A DNA stretch of 46,404 nucleotides, taken from positions 1 to 46,404 of the forward strand of contig CALFWB010000079.1 in the NCBI GenBank assembly GCA_937928795.1, written 5' to 3'. The notes beneath the pieces are model-generated. The model made no database searches. It was not told the origin of the DNA and was given only the letters and a program-made list of their open reading frames with translations. The DNA comes from an uncultured Anaerolineales bacterium (GTDB lineage: Bacteria > Chloroflexota > Anaerolineae > Anaerolineales > UBA4823). Positions 35,088 to 44,280 of this stretch are shown here, one piece after another (the first letter of the stretch is position 1; each line of letters starts with the position of its first letter). The position numbers and the translations under genes were made by a program.

Positions 35088-36302
35088 ATGGCTGATCCAG
35101 TAACTTTTATTGCACAATGGCTTAGAGACTATCTCACGAATTTGGGTTTAGCGAGTGAATGGATTTCTGTCATCATGGCTGCGTTAGGGGTTGTTGTTCT
35201 AGCTTCTGCGGTGTTATTGGTGGATATTTTTCTGGTTTGGGTGGAGCGGAAAGTCGTTGCCCGCTTTCAAGATCGGCTGGGCCCGAATCGGTTAGGGCCC
35301 TTTGGGTTATTTCAGCCGATTGCAGACGTGATTAAGTTATTGATTAAAGAGGACATTACTCCGCAAGGAGCAGATAAGTTTGTCTATAACTTGGCGCCGA
35401 TCCTTGCTCTGGCAACGGTGATCATGCTGTGGGCGGTCATTCCGATTTCAGCAACCGTAGCAGGGAGTACGATCAACGTTGGCGCACTGTATATTGTTGC
35501 GGTAGGAGCCATTGGAACGCTGAGCATTATCATGGCGGGTTGGGCATCTCACAATAAATATGCCTTGTTGGGCGCCTTCCGCATGGTGGCGCAGATGATT
35601 TCCTACGAAGTGCCAATGGTTATTGCGATTCTAATCCCGGTCATTTTGGCAAAAAGCATGACTCTAACCGATATTGTCGAGAGCCAATCGGTGTGGTATA
35701 TCGTTCTAGCCCCAATTGCGGCAATTGTCTTCCTTATCGGTGCGCAAGCTGAATTGGGAAGGGCGCCCTTTGACCTCTCGGAAGCCGAATCTGAAATCGT
35801 GGCTGGTTTTCATATTGAGTATACTGGGATGAAATTTGGCTTGTTTTACGCGGGTGAATTGCTCCATGCGATGACGTTTGGAGGCTTATTTGCTACATTT
35901 TTCTTGGGTGGTTGGAGAGGCTGGGGAGCAGAAACTTATCCAATTTTAGGGATCGGTTATTTCTTCATCAAGGCGATGTTTATGTATTGGGTCATCATGT
36001 GGATTAAGTATTCCTTCCCGCGCGTGCGTATTGATCAGATGCTCAATTTTTGCTGGAAGTTCCTCACTCCATTGATCTTAACCGTCTTATCGATTACGGC
36101 GATCATGGATAAATTGCTGACGGGAGTGCCCTATTGGATCTATGTGCTTGCGATGTTGCTCATGAACCTTGTCGTGCTCTATTTTGTGTATCGGACGGTC
36201 GGTAGCTATGCTCGGAAAGAGCGACAAAAAGTGGCCGATCCCGCTAAAGTGCGGGTGAATTTCCCAGTCAAAGCTTCGACAACTCCTACCCAAGTATCCT
36301 AA
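35088..36302 (+). CDS. nuoH: NADH-quinone oxidoreductase subunit H
   Basis: A 404-residue subunit at the junction of the membrane and peripheral arms, forming much of the quinone chamber. Conserved loop 1 reads VVARFQDRLGPNRLGP then LFQPIADVIKLLIKED; loop 3 contains ELGRAPFDLSEAESEIVAGFHIEYTGMKFGLFYAGE, with the Glu-rich quinone channel residues intact. About eight helices; the C-terminal ~30 residues are a charged extension beyond the family core. GGAGG precedes the ATG. First gene of the nuoHJKLMMN run. Confidence 0.97.
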   Translation: MADPVTFIAQWLRDYLTNLGLASEWISVIMAALGVVVLASAVLLVDIFLVWVERKVVARFQDRLGPNRLGPFGLFQPIADVIKLLIKEDITPQGADKFVYNLAPILALATVIMLWAVIPISATVAGSTINVGALYIVAVGAIGTLSIIMAGWASHNKYALLGAFRMVAQMISYEVPMVIAILIPVILAKSMTLTDIVESQSVWYIVLAPIAAIVFLIGAQAELGRAPFDLSEAESEIVAGFHIEYTGMKFGLFYAGELLHAMTFGGLFATFFLGGWRGWGAETYPILGIGYFFIKAMFMYWVIMWIKYSFPRVRIDQMLNFCWKFLTPLILTVLSITAIMDKLLTGVPYWIYVLAMLLMNLVVLYFVYRTVGSYARKERQKVADPAKVRVNFPVKASTTPTQVS

Positions 36303-36317
36303 TTGCGGAGAAAAATC

Positions 36318-36830
36318 ATGATGTCTCCTTTGCAAGTGATTTTTATTCTGGTTAGTGCAATTACCCTCGGCGCAGCTTTGATGGTTGTGACCACTCGAAA
36401 TATGGTGCGCGCTGCGCTTTGGTTGGTTTTGGCGCTGTTTGGCGTCGCCATCCTTTTCGTCTTATTAGAAGCAGGGTTTTTTGCAGTGGCACAGGTCATC
36501 ATCTACATTGGGGCAATTGCAATCTTAATGATCTTTGCCATTATGCTCACACGACGGATTGCTCAAGATCCCGGTCCACAAATCAATTCTACTTGGCCGC
36601 TTGCTGCGGTGATTGCTTTGGCTATTTTCGGCCTTATTGTCCTTTTTATTCAAGGGTGGGATAAAACGATGAGTACGCCACCAGCTTTGCCCGATGGATT
36701 TGCTCCGTTAAGTGACCTTGGCGTTGCCTTAGTTTCGGCAAATCAATATCTCATTCCCTTTGAAGTTGCCTCGATTTTGCTCCTAGCAGCTTTGATCGGA
36801 GCAATCATCATTGCTTGGGATAGAAAGTGA
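36318..36830 (+). CDS. nuoJ: NADH-quinone oxidoreductase subunit J
   Basis: A 170-residue subunit with five helices. Helix 3 carries the pi-bulge region EAGFFAVAQVIIYIGAIAIL, the most conserved part of NuoJ, and the end ILLLAALIGAIIIAWDRK is typical. ATG at 36318 has GGAG 7 nt upstream; the preceding in-frame TTG lacks a site. nuoI, which commonly precedes nuoJ, is absent. Confidence 0.96.
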   Translation: MMSPLQVIFILVSAITLGAALMVVTTRNMVRAALWLVLALFGVAILFVLLEAGFFAVAQVIIYIGAIAILMIFAIMLTRRIAQDPGPQINSTWPLAAVIALAIFGLIVLFIQGWDKTMSTPPALPDGFAPLSDLGVALVSANQYLIPFEVASILLLAALIGAIIIAWDRK

Positions 36831-36840
36831 GGAGAAGGTC

Positions 36841-37149
36841 ATGATCCCGCTTTCATGGTACTTAATCTTTGCCGCCGCTCTTTTCAGCATTGGGCTATTT
36901 GGTGTGTTAAGCCGCAAAAACGCGGTTGCAATCTTAATGGGGGTCGAATTGATGCTCAATGCGGTCAATGTCAATTTGATTGCCTTTTGGCGCTATTTGT
37001 CGTTTGAAACGATGGCGGGACAAGTGTTTGCAGTTATTGTCTTTGCTGTGGCAGCTTCGGAGGTTGCCGTTGGTTTAGCGTTAGTTATATCGGTTTATCG
37101 CCGACGGCAGTCTATTGTTGCCGATGATATCAATTTGTTGAAGTACTAA
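36841..37149 (+). CDS. nuoK: NADH-quinone oxidoreductase subunit K
   Basis: A 102-residue, three-helix subunit. The two conserved glutamates of the pumping path are present: one in MGVELMLNAVNVN (helix 2) and one in AASEVAVGLAL (helix 3). Start at 36841 follows GAGGAGAAGG. It lies 10 nt after nuoJ. Confidence 0.96.
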   Translation: MIPLSWYLIFAAALFSIGLFGVLSRKNAVAILMGVELMLNAVNVNLIAFWRYLSFETMAGQVFAVIVFAVAASEVAVGLALVISVYRRRQSIVADDINLLKY

Positions 37150-37184
37150 TCTGGTCTGATGAGAACTGCATGGACGGAGGATGA

Positions 37185-39371
37185 ATGACAACTGAAACAC
37201 TCATCTGGTTAATTCCCTTGCCTCCCCTCTTGGCTTTTTTCTTGATTGTTTTGTTTACCAATCGTAGCCGAGGACTGAGCCATACCATTGCAATCGGGGC
37301 TGCATTTTTATCCTGGCTTGGTAGCATGGTGGTCTTTTTGCGGGCAATCCAAACCCATGAATTGGGAAAACATCCCTTTAGCGCCAGTATCCCATGGTTG
37401 CCGCTAGGAGAGGGTTGGTTCTCAATTGGTGTGCTTATCGATCCTCTCGGTGCAGCGACGCTCTTTTTTGTCGCATGGACGATTTTGATGATATTCATCT
37501 ACAGTGTTGGTTATCACAACTATGGGCAACCAGAGGGCGATCATGACCGAAAAGGTTTACCACCGCATGGTGCAACGGTGGTTGATGAGCATGGCCACCA
37601 GCATACAGTGCCTTCTGTTGAACCGATGTATTCGCGCTTCTTTGCCTTTATTGGGCTCTTTGCTTTTGGGATGTATCTTTTGGTGGTCTCGGATAATCTG
37701 CTCACCCTCTTTGTTGGGTGGGAAATTATGGGGTTGTGCTCTTACCTGTTGATCGGTTTTTGGTATGGGAAGCCTTCCGCCCGCGCCGCAATGATTAAGG
37801 CGTTTATTACAACGAGGGTTGGGGATGTGTTTATGCTGCTTGGCATCGCCTATTTATATTCGCAAACCGGTACGCTGAATTTCCGCGAGATTCTCTATAG
37901 TCAGGAAGTATTGGACTCACTTGCATCCACACCCTCTTATATTGCGGGGCTCTCAGCAGCCGCATTGATCGGCATCTTGCTTTTCATTGGGACAGTTGGA
38001 AAGTCTGCCCAGTTTCCTTTACATGTGTGGTTGCCGGATGCCATGGAGGGCCCTACGCCGGTTTCGGCAATGATCCATGCTGCCACGATGGTTTCGGCAG
38101 GCGTCTATATGGTCATCCGAATTTTCCCGCTTTTATCGGCTGGAAGCCATCATGGCGCGCTAACTGCACCAATGATAGTGATGGCGATTATCGGTGCGGG
38201 CACGGCATTGTTTGCTGCAACGATCGCCGTTGCTCAAAATGACATCAAACGGGTTCTGGCTTATTCGACAATTTCTCAATTAGGCTATATGGTTGCTGCT
38301 CTCGGTATTGGAGCGTATATTGCGGCCGCGTTTCACTTGATCACCCATGCCTTTTTCAAGGCTTTGTTGTTCTTGGGTTCTGGTTCGGTCATTCATGGCA
38401 TGGAACATGGCGTTTTACACACAGACGACCACATTGACCCGCAGAACATGCTGAACATGGGCGGTCTGCGCAAGAAGATGCCCATCACGTTTTGGACGTT
38501 CCTGATCGGCGGCTTTGCCTTGGCTGGTTTCCCGCTGGTGACGGCTGGTTTCTGGTCAAAAGATGAAATATTAGCCGATGCCTTTGGGCATGCGCATTAT
38601 GGTGTCTTTATTACCTTGGCTTTAGCGGCTTTGTTGACCGCCTTTTACACCATGCGCCAGATTACCTTGACATTTCTTGGGGAACCGCGCACAAAGGCTG
38701 CCGAACATGCCCAAGAGACGCCTTGGACAATGACGCTTCCACTCGTGATCCTAGCGGTTTTTGCAGTCTCGGCTGGATGGGTGGGAATCCCGGAGCATTT
38801 TCCCCTTCTTGGTGGAGTCGTTCCCAATTGGTTCCATGAATTTGTCGGCGAAACATTACTAGAGAAACCAAAAGGCGTGGAGTTCAATCCAATTCCGCTG
38901 CTGACCTCGATCGTGGTTGCGCTTGGTGGTATTTATCTGGGCTGGTTGGTTTATCGAAACGTCAAGGCAGGCGAGGTTGACCCATTAGAGAAACCTCTGG
39001 GTGCCCTTTATCCTGTCCTGCGAAACAAGTATTACTTCGATGAACTGTACGAGTTGATCTTCATTCGTCCCTCGATTTGGGTTTCGGAAGTCTTTACTTA
39101 TCTCTGGATTGATAGGAAATTCATTGATGGAATCCTCCATGTCGTTGCGGATGTGTCTGTAAAAGTCGGTGCCTTCTTGCGGAACTACATCGATAAGCCG
39201 GTGGTCAATGGGTCGGGGGATTTGGTTGCAGACGTGACCAAGTCAAGCGGGCGATCGATGAGAGTGATTCAGACCGGGCGCATCCAGCAATATATGATGA
39301 TGGCGTTGGTTGGGTTCGTTGTGCTGAGCGGCATCTTTTACTATATTGTTCAAAGAATGGGCGTGCAATAG
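37185..39371 (+). CDS. nuoL: NADH-quinone oxidoreductase subunit L
   Basis: A 728-residue antiporter-like subunit at the far end of the membrane arm. The core has VGWEIMGLCSYLLIGFW with the channel Glu, FIGTVGKSAQFPLHVWLPDAMEGPTPVSAMIHAATMV with the Lys and His residues, and FKALLFLGSGSVIHG. The C-terminal third includes the long lateral helix and the last anchoring helix. Unusual is a loop between early helices, about residues 110-148, where six His occur in 30 residues (positions 111, 120, 128, 136, 138, 140); canonical NuoL is much shorter here. GGAGG lies 4 nt before the ATG. Confidence 0.96.
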   Translation: MTTETLIWLIPLPPLLAFFLIVLFTNRSRGLSHTIAIGAAFLSWLGSMVVFLRAIQTHELGKHPFSASIPWLPLGEGWFSIGVLIDPLGAATLFFVAWTILMIFIYSVGYHNYGQPEGDHDRKGLPPHGATVVDEHGHQHTVPSVEPMYSRFFAFIGLFAFGMYLLVVSDNLLTLFVGWEIMGLCSYLLIGFWYGKPSARAAMIKAFITTRVGDVFMLLGIAYLYSQTGTLNFREILYSQEVLDSLASTPSYIAGLSAAALIGILLFIGTVGKSAQFPLHVWLPDAMEGPTPVSAMIHAATMVSAGVYMVIRIFPLLSAGSHHGALTAPMIVMAIIGAGTALFAATIAVAQNDIKRVLAYSTISQLGYMVAALGIGAYIAAAFHLITHAFFKALLFLGSGSVIHGMEHGVLHTDDHIDPQNMLNMGGLRKKMPITFWTFLIGGFALAGFPLVTAGFWSKDEILADAFGHAHYGVFITLALAALLTAFYTMRQITLTFLGEPRTKAAEHAQETPWTMTLPLVILAVFAVSAGWVGIPEHFPLLGGVVPNWFHEFVGETLLEKPKGVEFNPIPLLTSIVVALGGIYLGWLVYRNVKAGEVDPLEKPLGALYPVLRNKYYFDELYELIFIRPSIWVSEVFTYLWIDRKFIDGILHVVADVSVKVGAFLRNYIDKPVVNGSGDLVADVTKSSGRSMRVIQTGRIQQYMMMALVGFVVLSGIFYYIVQRMGVQ

Positions 39372-39394
39372 CCTTGGCGCAATAGGAGAGTAAG

Positions 39395-40945
39395 ATGAAC
39401 TTTTTCGCTGATCATATCTTGACCATCATTCTCTTTTCTCCGGTGGTTGCGGCTGCAATTGTGCTTTTCCTACCTGAAGGACAGGAAAAATTGATCAAAT
39501 GGGTTTCGTTTGTCTTGAGCTTGGTCCCATTTGGCTTTTCTTTAGCTTTATGGTTCATGTTTGATCCAAATGCAGCCGGTTTTCAATTTGTCGAGCAATA
39601 TGTTTGGTACGCAGCTATTAATTCCTCTTATCACGTGGGGGTTGATGGCATCGCACTCAGCATGGTTCTTCTCACAACCCTGCTAACGCCTTTGGCGATT
39701 TTGGCTTCATTTAGTATCCAGCATAACATCAAATCTTATATGATCTTGTTCTTCTTGCTGGAATTGGGAATGTTGGGGGTCTTTTTAGCGCTTGATTTGT
39801 TGATCTTTTTTGTATTCTGGGAGTTTGGGCTTGTTCCAATGTACTTCTTGATCAACCAGTGGGGAAGCGAGAAAGGCGAGCGGGAGATTTGGGGAGGCAT
39901 TAAAATATCAGCCCGCAATTATGCCTCTTTTAAGTTTATGATCTATACGATGGCGGGTTCGCTAGGTTTGCTGCTGGCAATTCAGATGATCGGCGTGGTT
40001 GCCGGCACATTTGACATACCAACCCTATTTGAGCGATGGACAAGCCTCAATAAGAGCCTGTTTGGCTTGGATATATCTGTGGTGAAAGCCATTGCTTTTT
40101 GGGCGTTTACGATCGCCTTTGCTATCAAAGTGCCGGTCTGGCCCTTTCACACTTGGCTGCCCGATGCGCACACAGAAGCACCGACGGCCGGCTCAATGAT
40201 TTTAGCTGGGGTATTACTGAAGCTAGGTGCTTTTGGCTTTTTGCGCCTTGTGTTGCCTCTTTATCCGATGGAAGCCCAACGCTATGCGCCGGCTTTAGCT
40301 TTTCTGGCGGTGATGGCAATCATCTTCGGGGCATTTGCATCTTTTGGACAAAGCGATTTCAAGCGATTGGTGGCTTACTCTTCTGTTAATCACATGGGTT
40401 TTGTCGTTTTGGGAATCGCAGCAGCAGCCTATGCGATGGGTGGAGAAAATGCAACCATTGCCCTCAATGGCGCTGTCTTGCAGATGTTTAACCATGGCTT
40501 ATCGGCTGCCGGTATGTTCTTTTTGGTGGGTGTAATCTACGAACGCACGCATACTCGCGACCTGAACGAATATGGCGGTTTATTTCCGCTTGTGCCAGTT
40601 TACGGTGGAATCCTGATCTTTACGTCCATGGCATCCTTAGGGCTGCCCGGACTCAATGGCTTTGTCTCTGAATTTTTGGTTGTGCGAGGCAGTTGGCCAA
40701 TCTTTACGCTCTATACAGCCCTAGCGATGCTTGGACTGCTGTTTACCGGCGCATACATCCTCAAGGGAATTAAGCAAGTTCTCCATGGGCCATTGAACGA
40801 AAAATGGGTTGGCCATCTTACCGAGATTAATCCGCGGGAGATCTTCGTGATCGCTCCGCTGATGGTGTTGATGCTCTGGCTTGGTGTATGGCCAGCTTCG
40901 CTCTTGGATGTCATCAATCGAGCAGTGATCGCTCTCTTATCATAA
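39395..40945 (+). CDS. nuoM: NADH-quinone oxidoreductase subunit M, copy 1
   Basis: A 516-residue antiporter-like proton-pumping subunit. All key residues are in place: Glu143 in FWEFGLVPMYF, Lys245 in FAIKVPVWPFHTWLPDAH, Lys276 in GVLLKLGAFGFLR and Glu426 in GFVSEFLV. Between TM4 and TM6 it has an insert (residues ~155-215). It is followed 36 nt later by a second NuoM-type gene. Copy 1 is the canonical one by residue content. Confidence 0.95.
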   Translation: MNFFADHILTIILFSPVVAAAIVLFLPEGQEKLIKWVSFVLSLVPFGFSLALWFMFDPNAAGFQFVEQYVWYAAINSSYHVGVDGIALSMVLLTTLLTPLAILASFSIQHNIKSYMILFFLLELGMLGVFLALDLLIFFVFWEFGLVPMYFLINQWGSEKGEREIWGGIKISARNYASFKFMIYTMAGSLGLLLAIQMIGVVAGTFDIPTLFERWTSLNKSLFGLDISVVKAIAFWAFTIAFAIKVPVWPFHTWLPDAHTEAPTAGSMILAGVLLKLGAFGFLRLVLPLYPMEAQRYAPALAFLAVMAIIFGAFASFGQSDFKRLVAYSSVNHMGFVVLGIAAAAYAMGGENATIALNGAVLQMFNHGLSAAGMFFLVGVIYERTHTRDLNEYGGLFPLVPVYGGILIFTSMASLGLPGLNGFVSEFLVVRGSWPIFTLYTALAMLGLLFTGAYILKGIKQVLHGPLNEKWVGHLTEINPREIFVIAPLMVLMLWLGVWPASLLDVINRAVIALLS

Positions 40946-40981
40946 GGGATGAACATACCGCAACAGTTCTAGAGGTGAAGA

Positions 40982-42454
40982 ATGCAATTTCCAATTTTAT
41001 CTTTTATTGTCTTTACGCCGATTGTCGCGGCATTGATCATCTTTCTAATCCCTGAAGATCGAAAGGGCGAGGTTAGAGTCGCTGCCCTAGCGGCTTCTGC
41101 ATTTGCCTTGGTCCTATCCATTTGGGTGTACTTTGCCTACGATGTTGGGGTGGGGGGTTATCAATTTGTTGAACAAGTCAGTTGGATCCCGGCTTTAGGG
41201 ATTTCGTACAAGGTGGGTTTGGATGGAATGAATGCCCCACTGGTTCTATTGACCGGTGTGGTCATGTTCACTGGGGTCTTAATCTCTTGGGGTATTGATG
41301 ATCGCCCACGAGAGTTCTTTACTTTTTTGTTTATCTTAGCTACCGGTGTGTTTGGGGTTTTTGTTTCCCTTGATTTGTTCATGCTGTTCTTTTTCTATGA
41401 GATTGCGGTCTTCCCCATGTATTTGCTGATTTCAATTTGGGGGTGGAAAGAAACCCGTGAATACGCTGCAATGAAGCTGACGTTATATCTCTTTGTTGGC
41501 TCTGTGATTGCCTTGGTTGGCGCGCTAGCAATGTATTTCACGGCTGGTTTGGGCACCTTTGACATGCTGGAACTTGAACGAGCTGGTTTTTCACGCGAAT
41601 TCCAAATTTTGTGGTTCCCCTTTGTCTTTATTGGCTTTGGAGTTTTGGGCGGCATTTTCCCATTTCACAACTGGAGCCCGGATGGTCATGTGGCAGCGCC
41701 AACGGCTGTATCCATGTTCCATGCAGGAGTGCTTATGAAGTTAGGTGCCTTTGCTGCTTTACGGGTGGGCTTGATGCTCCTCCCAGAAGGAGCAAAATTT
41801 CACATGGGCTGGATTATCCTTTTGACGTTGGTTAACGTGGTTTACGGGGCATTCATTGCCAGCGTTCAAACGGACTTCAAGTACGTTATTGGTTTCTCTT
41901 CGGTTTCGCACATGGGTTTGGTTTTGATGGGTTTTGCAACCCTAACCAGAGAAGGCTTCATCGGATCGGGCATTCAAATGTTTTCGCATGGTGTCATGAC
42001 AGCTCTCTTTTTTGCTGTGGTTGGGATGGTGTATGACCAAGCCCACACGCGGGAAATTCCAAAACTCGGAGGCTTTCGCAAAGTGATGCCCATGGTGGCA
42101 ATTGCATTTATCATCGGCGGTTTGGTCTCGATGGGCATGCCGGGTTTCTCGGGGTTCATTGCAGAATTTCCGATTTTTATGGGGGTTTGGAAAAGTTATC
42201 CTCTGATCGCCATCATTGCTGCAATCTCAATTGTGATCACAGCTTCGTATATCATTCGGGTTGTCGGGCGAGTGTTTTATGGAAAGATGCCAGAAGAGTT
42301 TGAAGGGCATGTTCACGATGTAACGGTTCTAGATAAAATTGCCTTGCTTTTCTTGTCCTTTATCCTCATTGCTCTGGGGGTTTTCCCAGGTTGGATGGTT
42401 CCGCTTGTTGAAAGTGGGGTGGATACAATTCTACGCCTATTGGGAGGTGCCTAA
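40982..42454 (+). CDS. nuoM: NADH-quinone oxidoreductase subunit M, divergent copy 2
   Basis: A 490-residue second NuoM-type subunit. Glu140 (FFYEIAVFPMY), Lys253 (GVLMKLGAFAALR) and Glu395 (GFIAEF) match the pumping residues, but the TM7 motif reads FGVLGGIFPFHNWSPDGH: Leu222 replaces the Lys that is nearly invariant in NuoM (Lys245 of copy 1), and Pro becomes Gly. The loop FKYVIGFSSVSHMG also loses an Arg. So this copy is either altered in its proton path or part of a known type of extended complex I with an extra NuoM. The stop directly abuts the GTG of nuoN. Confidence 0.92.
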   Translation: MQFPILSFIVFTPIVAALIIFLIPEDRKGEVRVAALAASAFALVLSIWVYFAYDVGVGGYQFVEQVSWIPALGISYKVGLDGMNAPLVLLTGVVMFTGVLISWGIDDRPREFFTFLFILATGVFGVFVSLDLFMLFFFYEIAVFPMYLLISIWGWKETREYAAMKLTLYLFVGSVIALVGALAMYFTAGLGTFDMLELERAGFSREFQILWFPFVFIGFGVLGGIFPFHNWSPDGHVAAPTAVSMFHAGVLMKLGAFAALRVGLMLLPEGAKFHMGWIILLTLVNVVYGAFIASVQTDFKYVIGFSSVSHMGLVLMGFATLTREGFIGSGIQMFSHGVMTALFFAVVGMVYDQAHTREIPKLGGFRKVMPMVAIAFIIGGLVSMGMPGFSGFIAEFPIFMGVWKSYPLIAIIAAISIVITASYIIRVVGRVFYGKMPEEFEGHVHDVTVLDKIALLFLSFILIALGVFPGWMVPLVESGVDTILRLLGGA

Positions 42455-43909
42455 GTGAATGGCTCGGTCTTCAATGTGACCATGTTTCTGGCTATTTTGC
42501 CGGAGTTGTGGATCTTTGTTTTAGCCTCGGTCGTACTTATCCTTGAGCTCGTTTTGCCCAAAGAACAACACCGCCTTTTAGGATGGGTGACTGCTGTTGG
42601 TCTGCTGGTAGGTATTGGTGTGAGCCTGATTGTGGGTGTGCCTCCCACTCAAGCCCAGTTTGTTTGGGGTGATTTAATCCGTTTCGATCAGCTTGGATAT
42701 GTTTTTAGCCTGCTCTTTATGTTTGGAGCAGCGATGACTGCCTTGTTCAGCATTCACCTCGAAAGGTTAGGCCAACGCGGGGATTATTATGTTTTGATGC
42801 TGGTATCCACTCTGGGAATGTGCTTGATGGCATCTGCCGCAGATGTCATTATGTTGTACTTGGCAATCGAGACAACCTCCATCCCGCTTTACGTATTGGC
42901 TGGATTCTATAAAGAAGATGAAAAATCCACCGAAGCGGGTTTTAAGTATTTGTTGTTTGGAGCGATGACTTCTGCGATTATGCTCTTTGGGTTCAGCTAT
43001 CTTTTCGGCTTTACCGGAACCACAAACCTGTATGCACTCGTCAATCTTGTCGCTCAAAAGCAGCTCTCGCCCCTATTGCTTTACGGGGTTTTGGCTCTAA
43101 TTTTAGCTGGATTTGCTTTCAAAATCTCTGCTTTTCCGTTTCACTTCTGGGCACCTGATGTCTATGCTGGGGCGCCGACCCCGATTACGGGCTTTTTATC
43201 CACGGCTTCCAAAGCGGCTGGCTTTGCAGTGTTGATCCGAGTCCTATGGGTAGGTTTTCCGGCAATTCAACCCTATTGGGTATATATTCTGACCGGCGTA
43301 TCCATTGCCACAATGACCATTGGCAACCTTCTGGCGCTGGCACAGAGGGACATCAAACGGCTTTTGGCATATTCGTCCATTGCTCACGCCGGGTATGCAT
43401 TAATCGGATTTGTAGCCGTATCGGAATTAGGCGCTACAAGTGTGATCTTCTATCTCATTGTTTATTTGCTCACGAACTTGGCCGCTTTTGGAACTGTCTC
43501 TGTGTTTGAGAAGAAAAGCGGCTCGAGCGAGATCGCTGCTTTTGCCGGTCTAAGCCGTCGCTCACCGTGGTTAGCGATGATGATGTTGGTTGCATTTCTT
43601 TCGCTTGCTGGAATGCCTCCATTTGGTGGATTCGTGATTAAGTTCGCTGTCTTTGCAGCGGCGGTTCAGCGCGGCTTAATCGGCTTAGCTGTGATAGGTG
43701 TTCTGAATTCCATTGTGGGCTTGTACTACTACCTAACGGTCTTGAAGGTTATCTATCTCTATCGGTCAGAGGAGGAACAGGTTGCCGTTCCCATCCCTGA
43801 GGCAAGTTTACTGGCTCTCGCCGTGCTTTGCATTGGTGTCATTGTCATGGGTGTTATTGCCGCTCCGTGGTTTAACATTGCAACCCTGGGTGCTAGAGCA
43901 ATGTGGTAA
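42455..43909 (+). CDS. nuoN: NADH-quinone oxidoreductase subunit N
   Basis: A 484-residue antiporter-like subunit with ~14 helices. Channel residues are visible: Glu in AIETTSIPLYVLAGF, Lys in FKISAFPFHFWAPDVYAGAPTP and Lys in FLSTASKAAGFAVL. GTG start with GGAGG 7 nt upstream, immediately after the nuoM2 stop. Last gene of the nuo run; the ATP synthase promoter follows 28 nt later. Confidence 0.96.
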   Translation: MNGSVFNVTMFLAILPELWIFVLASVVLILELVLPKEQHRLLGWVTAVGLLVGIGVSLIVGVPPTQAQFVWGDLIRFDQLGYVFSLLFMFGAAMTALFSIHLERLGQRGDYYVLMLVSTLGMCLMASAADVIMLYLAIETTSIPLYVLAGFYKEDEKSTEAGFKYLLFGAMTSAIMLFGFSYLFGFTGTTNLYALVNLVAQKQLSPLLLYGVLALILAGFAFKISAFPFHFWAPDVYAGAPTPITGFLSTASKAAGFAVLIRVLWVGFPAIQPYWVYILTGVSIATMTIGNLLALAQRDIKRLLAYSSIAHAGYALIGFVAVSELGATSVIFYLIVYLLTNLAAFGTVSVFEKKSGSSEIAAFAGLSRRSPWLAMMMLVAFLSLAGMPPFGGFVIKFAVFAAAVQRGLIGLAVIGVLNSIVGLYYYLTVLKVIYLYRSEEEQVAVPIPEASLLALAVLCIGVIVMGVIAAPWFNIATLGARAMW

Positions 43910-43936
43910 TTTACAAAATAGGTCAAGATTCGATTA

Positions 43937-43966
43937 TTGACGCCTTGACAGAGGTTGTGATAAAAT
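43937..43966 (+). promoter_or_regulatory. Promoter of ATP synthase genes
   Basis: TTGACG (43937-43942), an 18-nt spacer and TAAAAT (43961-43966). The ATG of the first gene is only 10 nt after the -10, so the transcript would have a leader of a few nt at most. Confidence 0.55.
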
Positions 43967-43975
43967 CCGCAAGCC

Positions 43976-44278
43976 ATGACCCAAAATGACAATCGCCAGA
44001 AGCGAAGCGGATTTCAAGCGTCTGATGGGATGACCATGGTTGCTGTAGCTGGGCAAGTAGGTTGTGTAACGCTGCTCAGTGTGTTCATCGCTGTATTTCT
44101 AGGTTTATACCTAGATCGGATTTTAGGTACGCGACCACTGATCCTCATCCTTCTGGTCTTGGGTTCGGCACCGTTATCTTTGTTGCTGACCTACTATATA
44201 GCCATCCGAGCCACTCGGCAGGCTGGCAGAACGATACCAAAGCAAGAAAACTCTGAAGAAACGAGAGGAGAATCTTAA
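43976..44278 (+). CDS. AtpI/AtpZ-like ATP synthase accessory protein
   Basis: A 100-residue protein with two membrane helices (about residues 22-46 and 54-76), the first containing GLYLDRILGTRP, and polar ends. This small two-helix form at the head of ATP synthase operons matches the AtpZ/AtpI group, implicated in c-ring assembly and Mg transport. It precedes atpB by 2 nt. No ribosome site is evident, consistent with a near-leaderless start. Confidence 0.75.
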   Translation: MTQNDNRQKRSGFQASDGMTMVAVAGQVGCVTLLSVFIAVFLGLYLDRILGTRPLILILLVLGSAPLSLLLTYYIAIRATRQAGRTIPKQENSEETRGES

Positions 44279-44280
44279 AG

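Noticed and set aside
43945-43966. TTGACA at 43945 as the -35 of the atp promoter
   Set aside because: It is only 10 nt from TAAAAT; the overlapping TTGACG at 43937 gives an acceptable 18-nt spacer.
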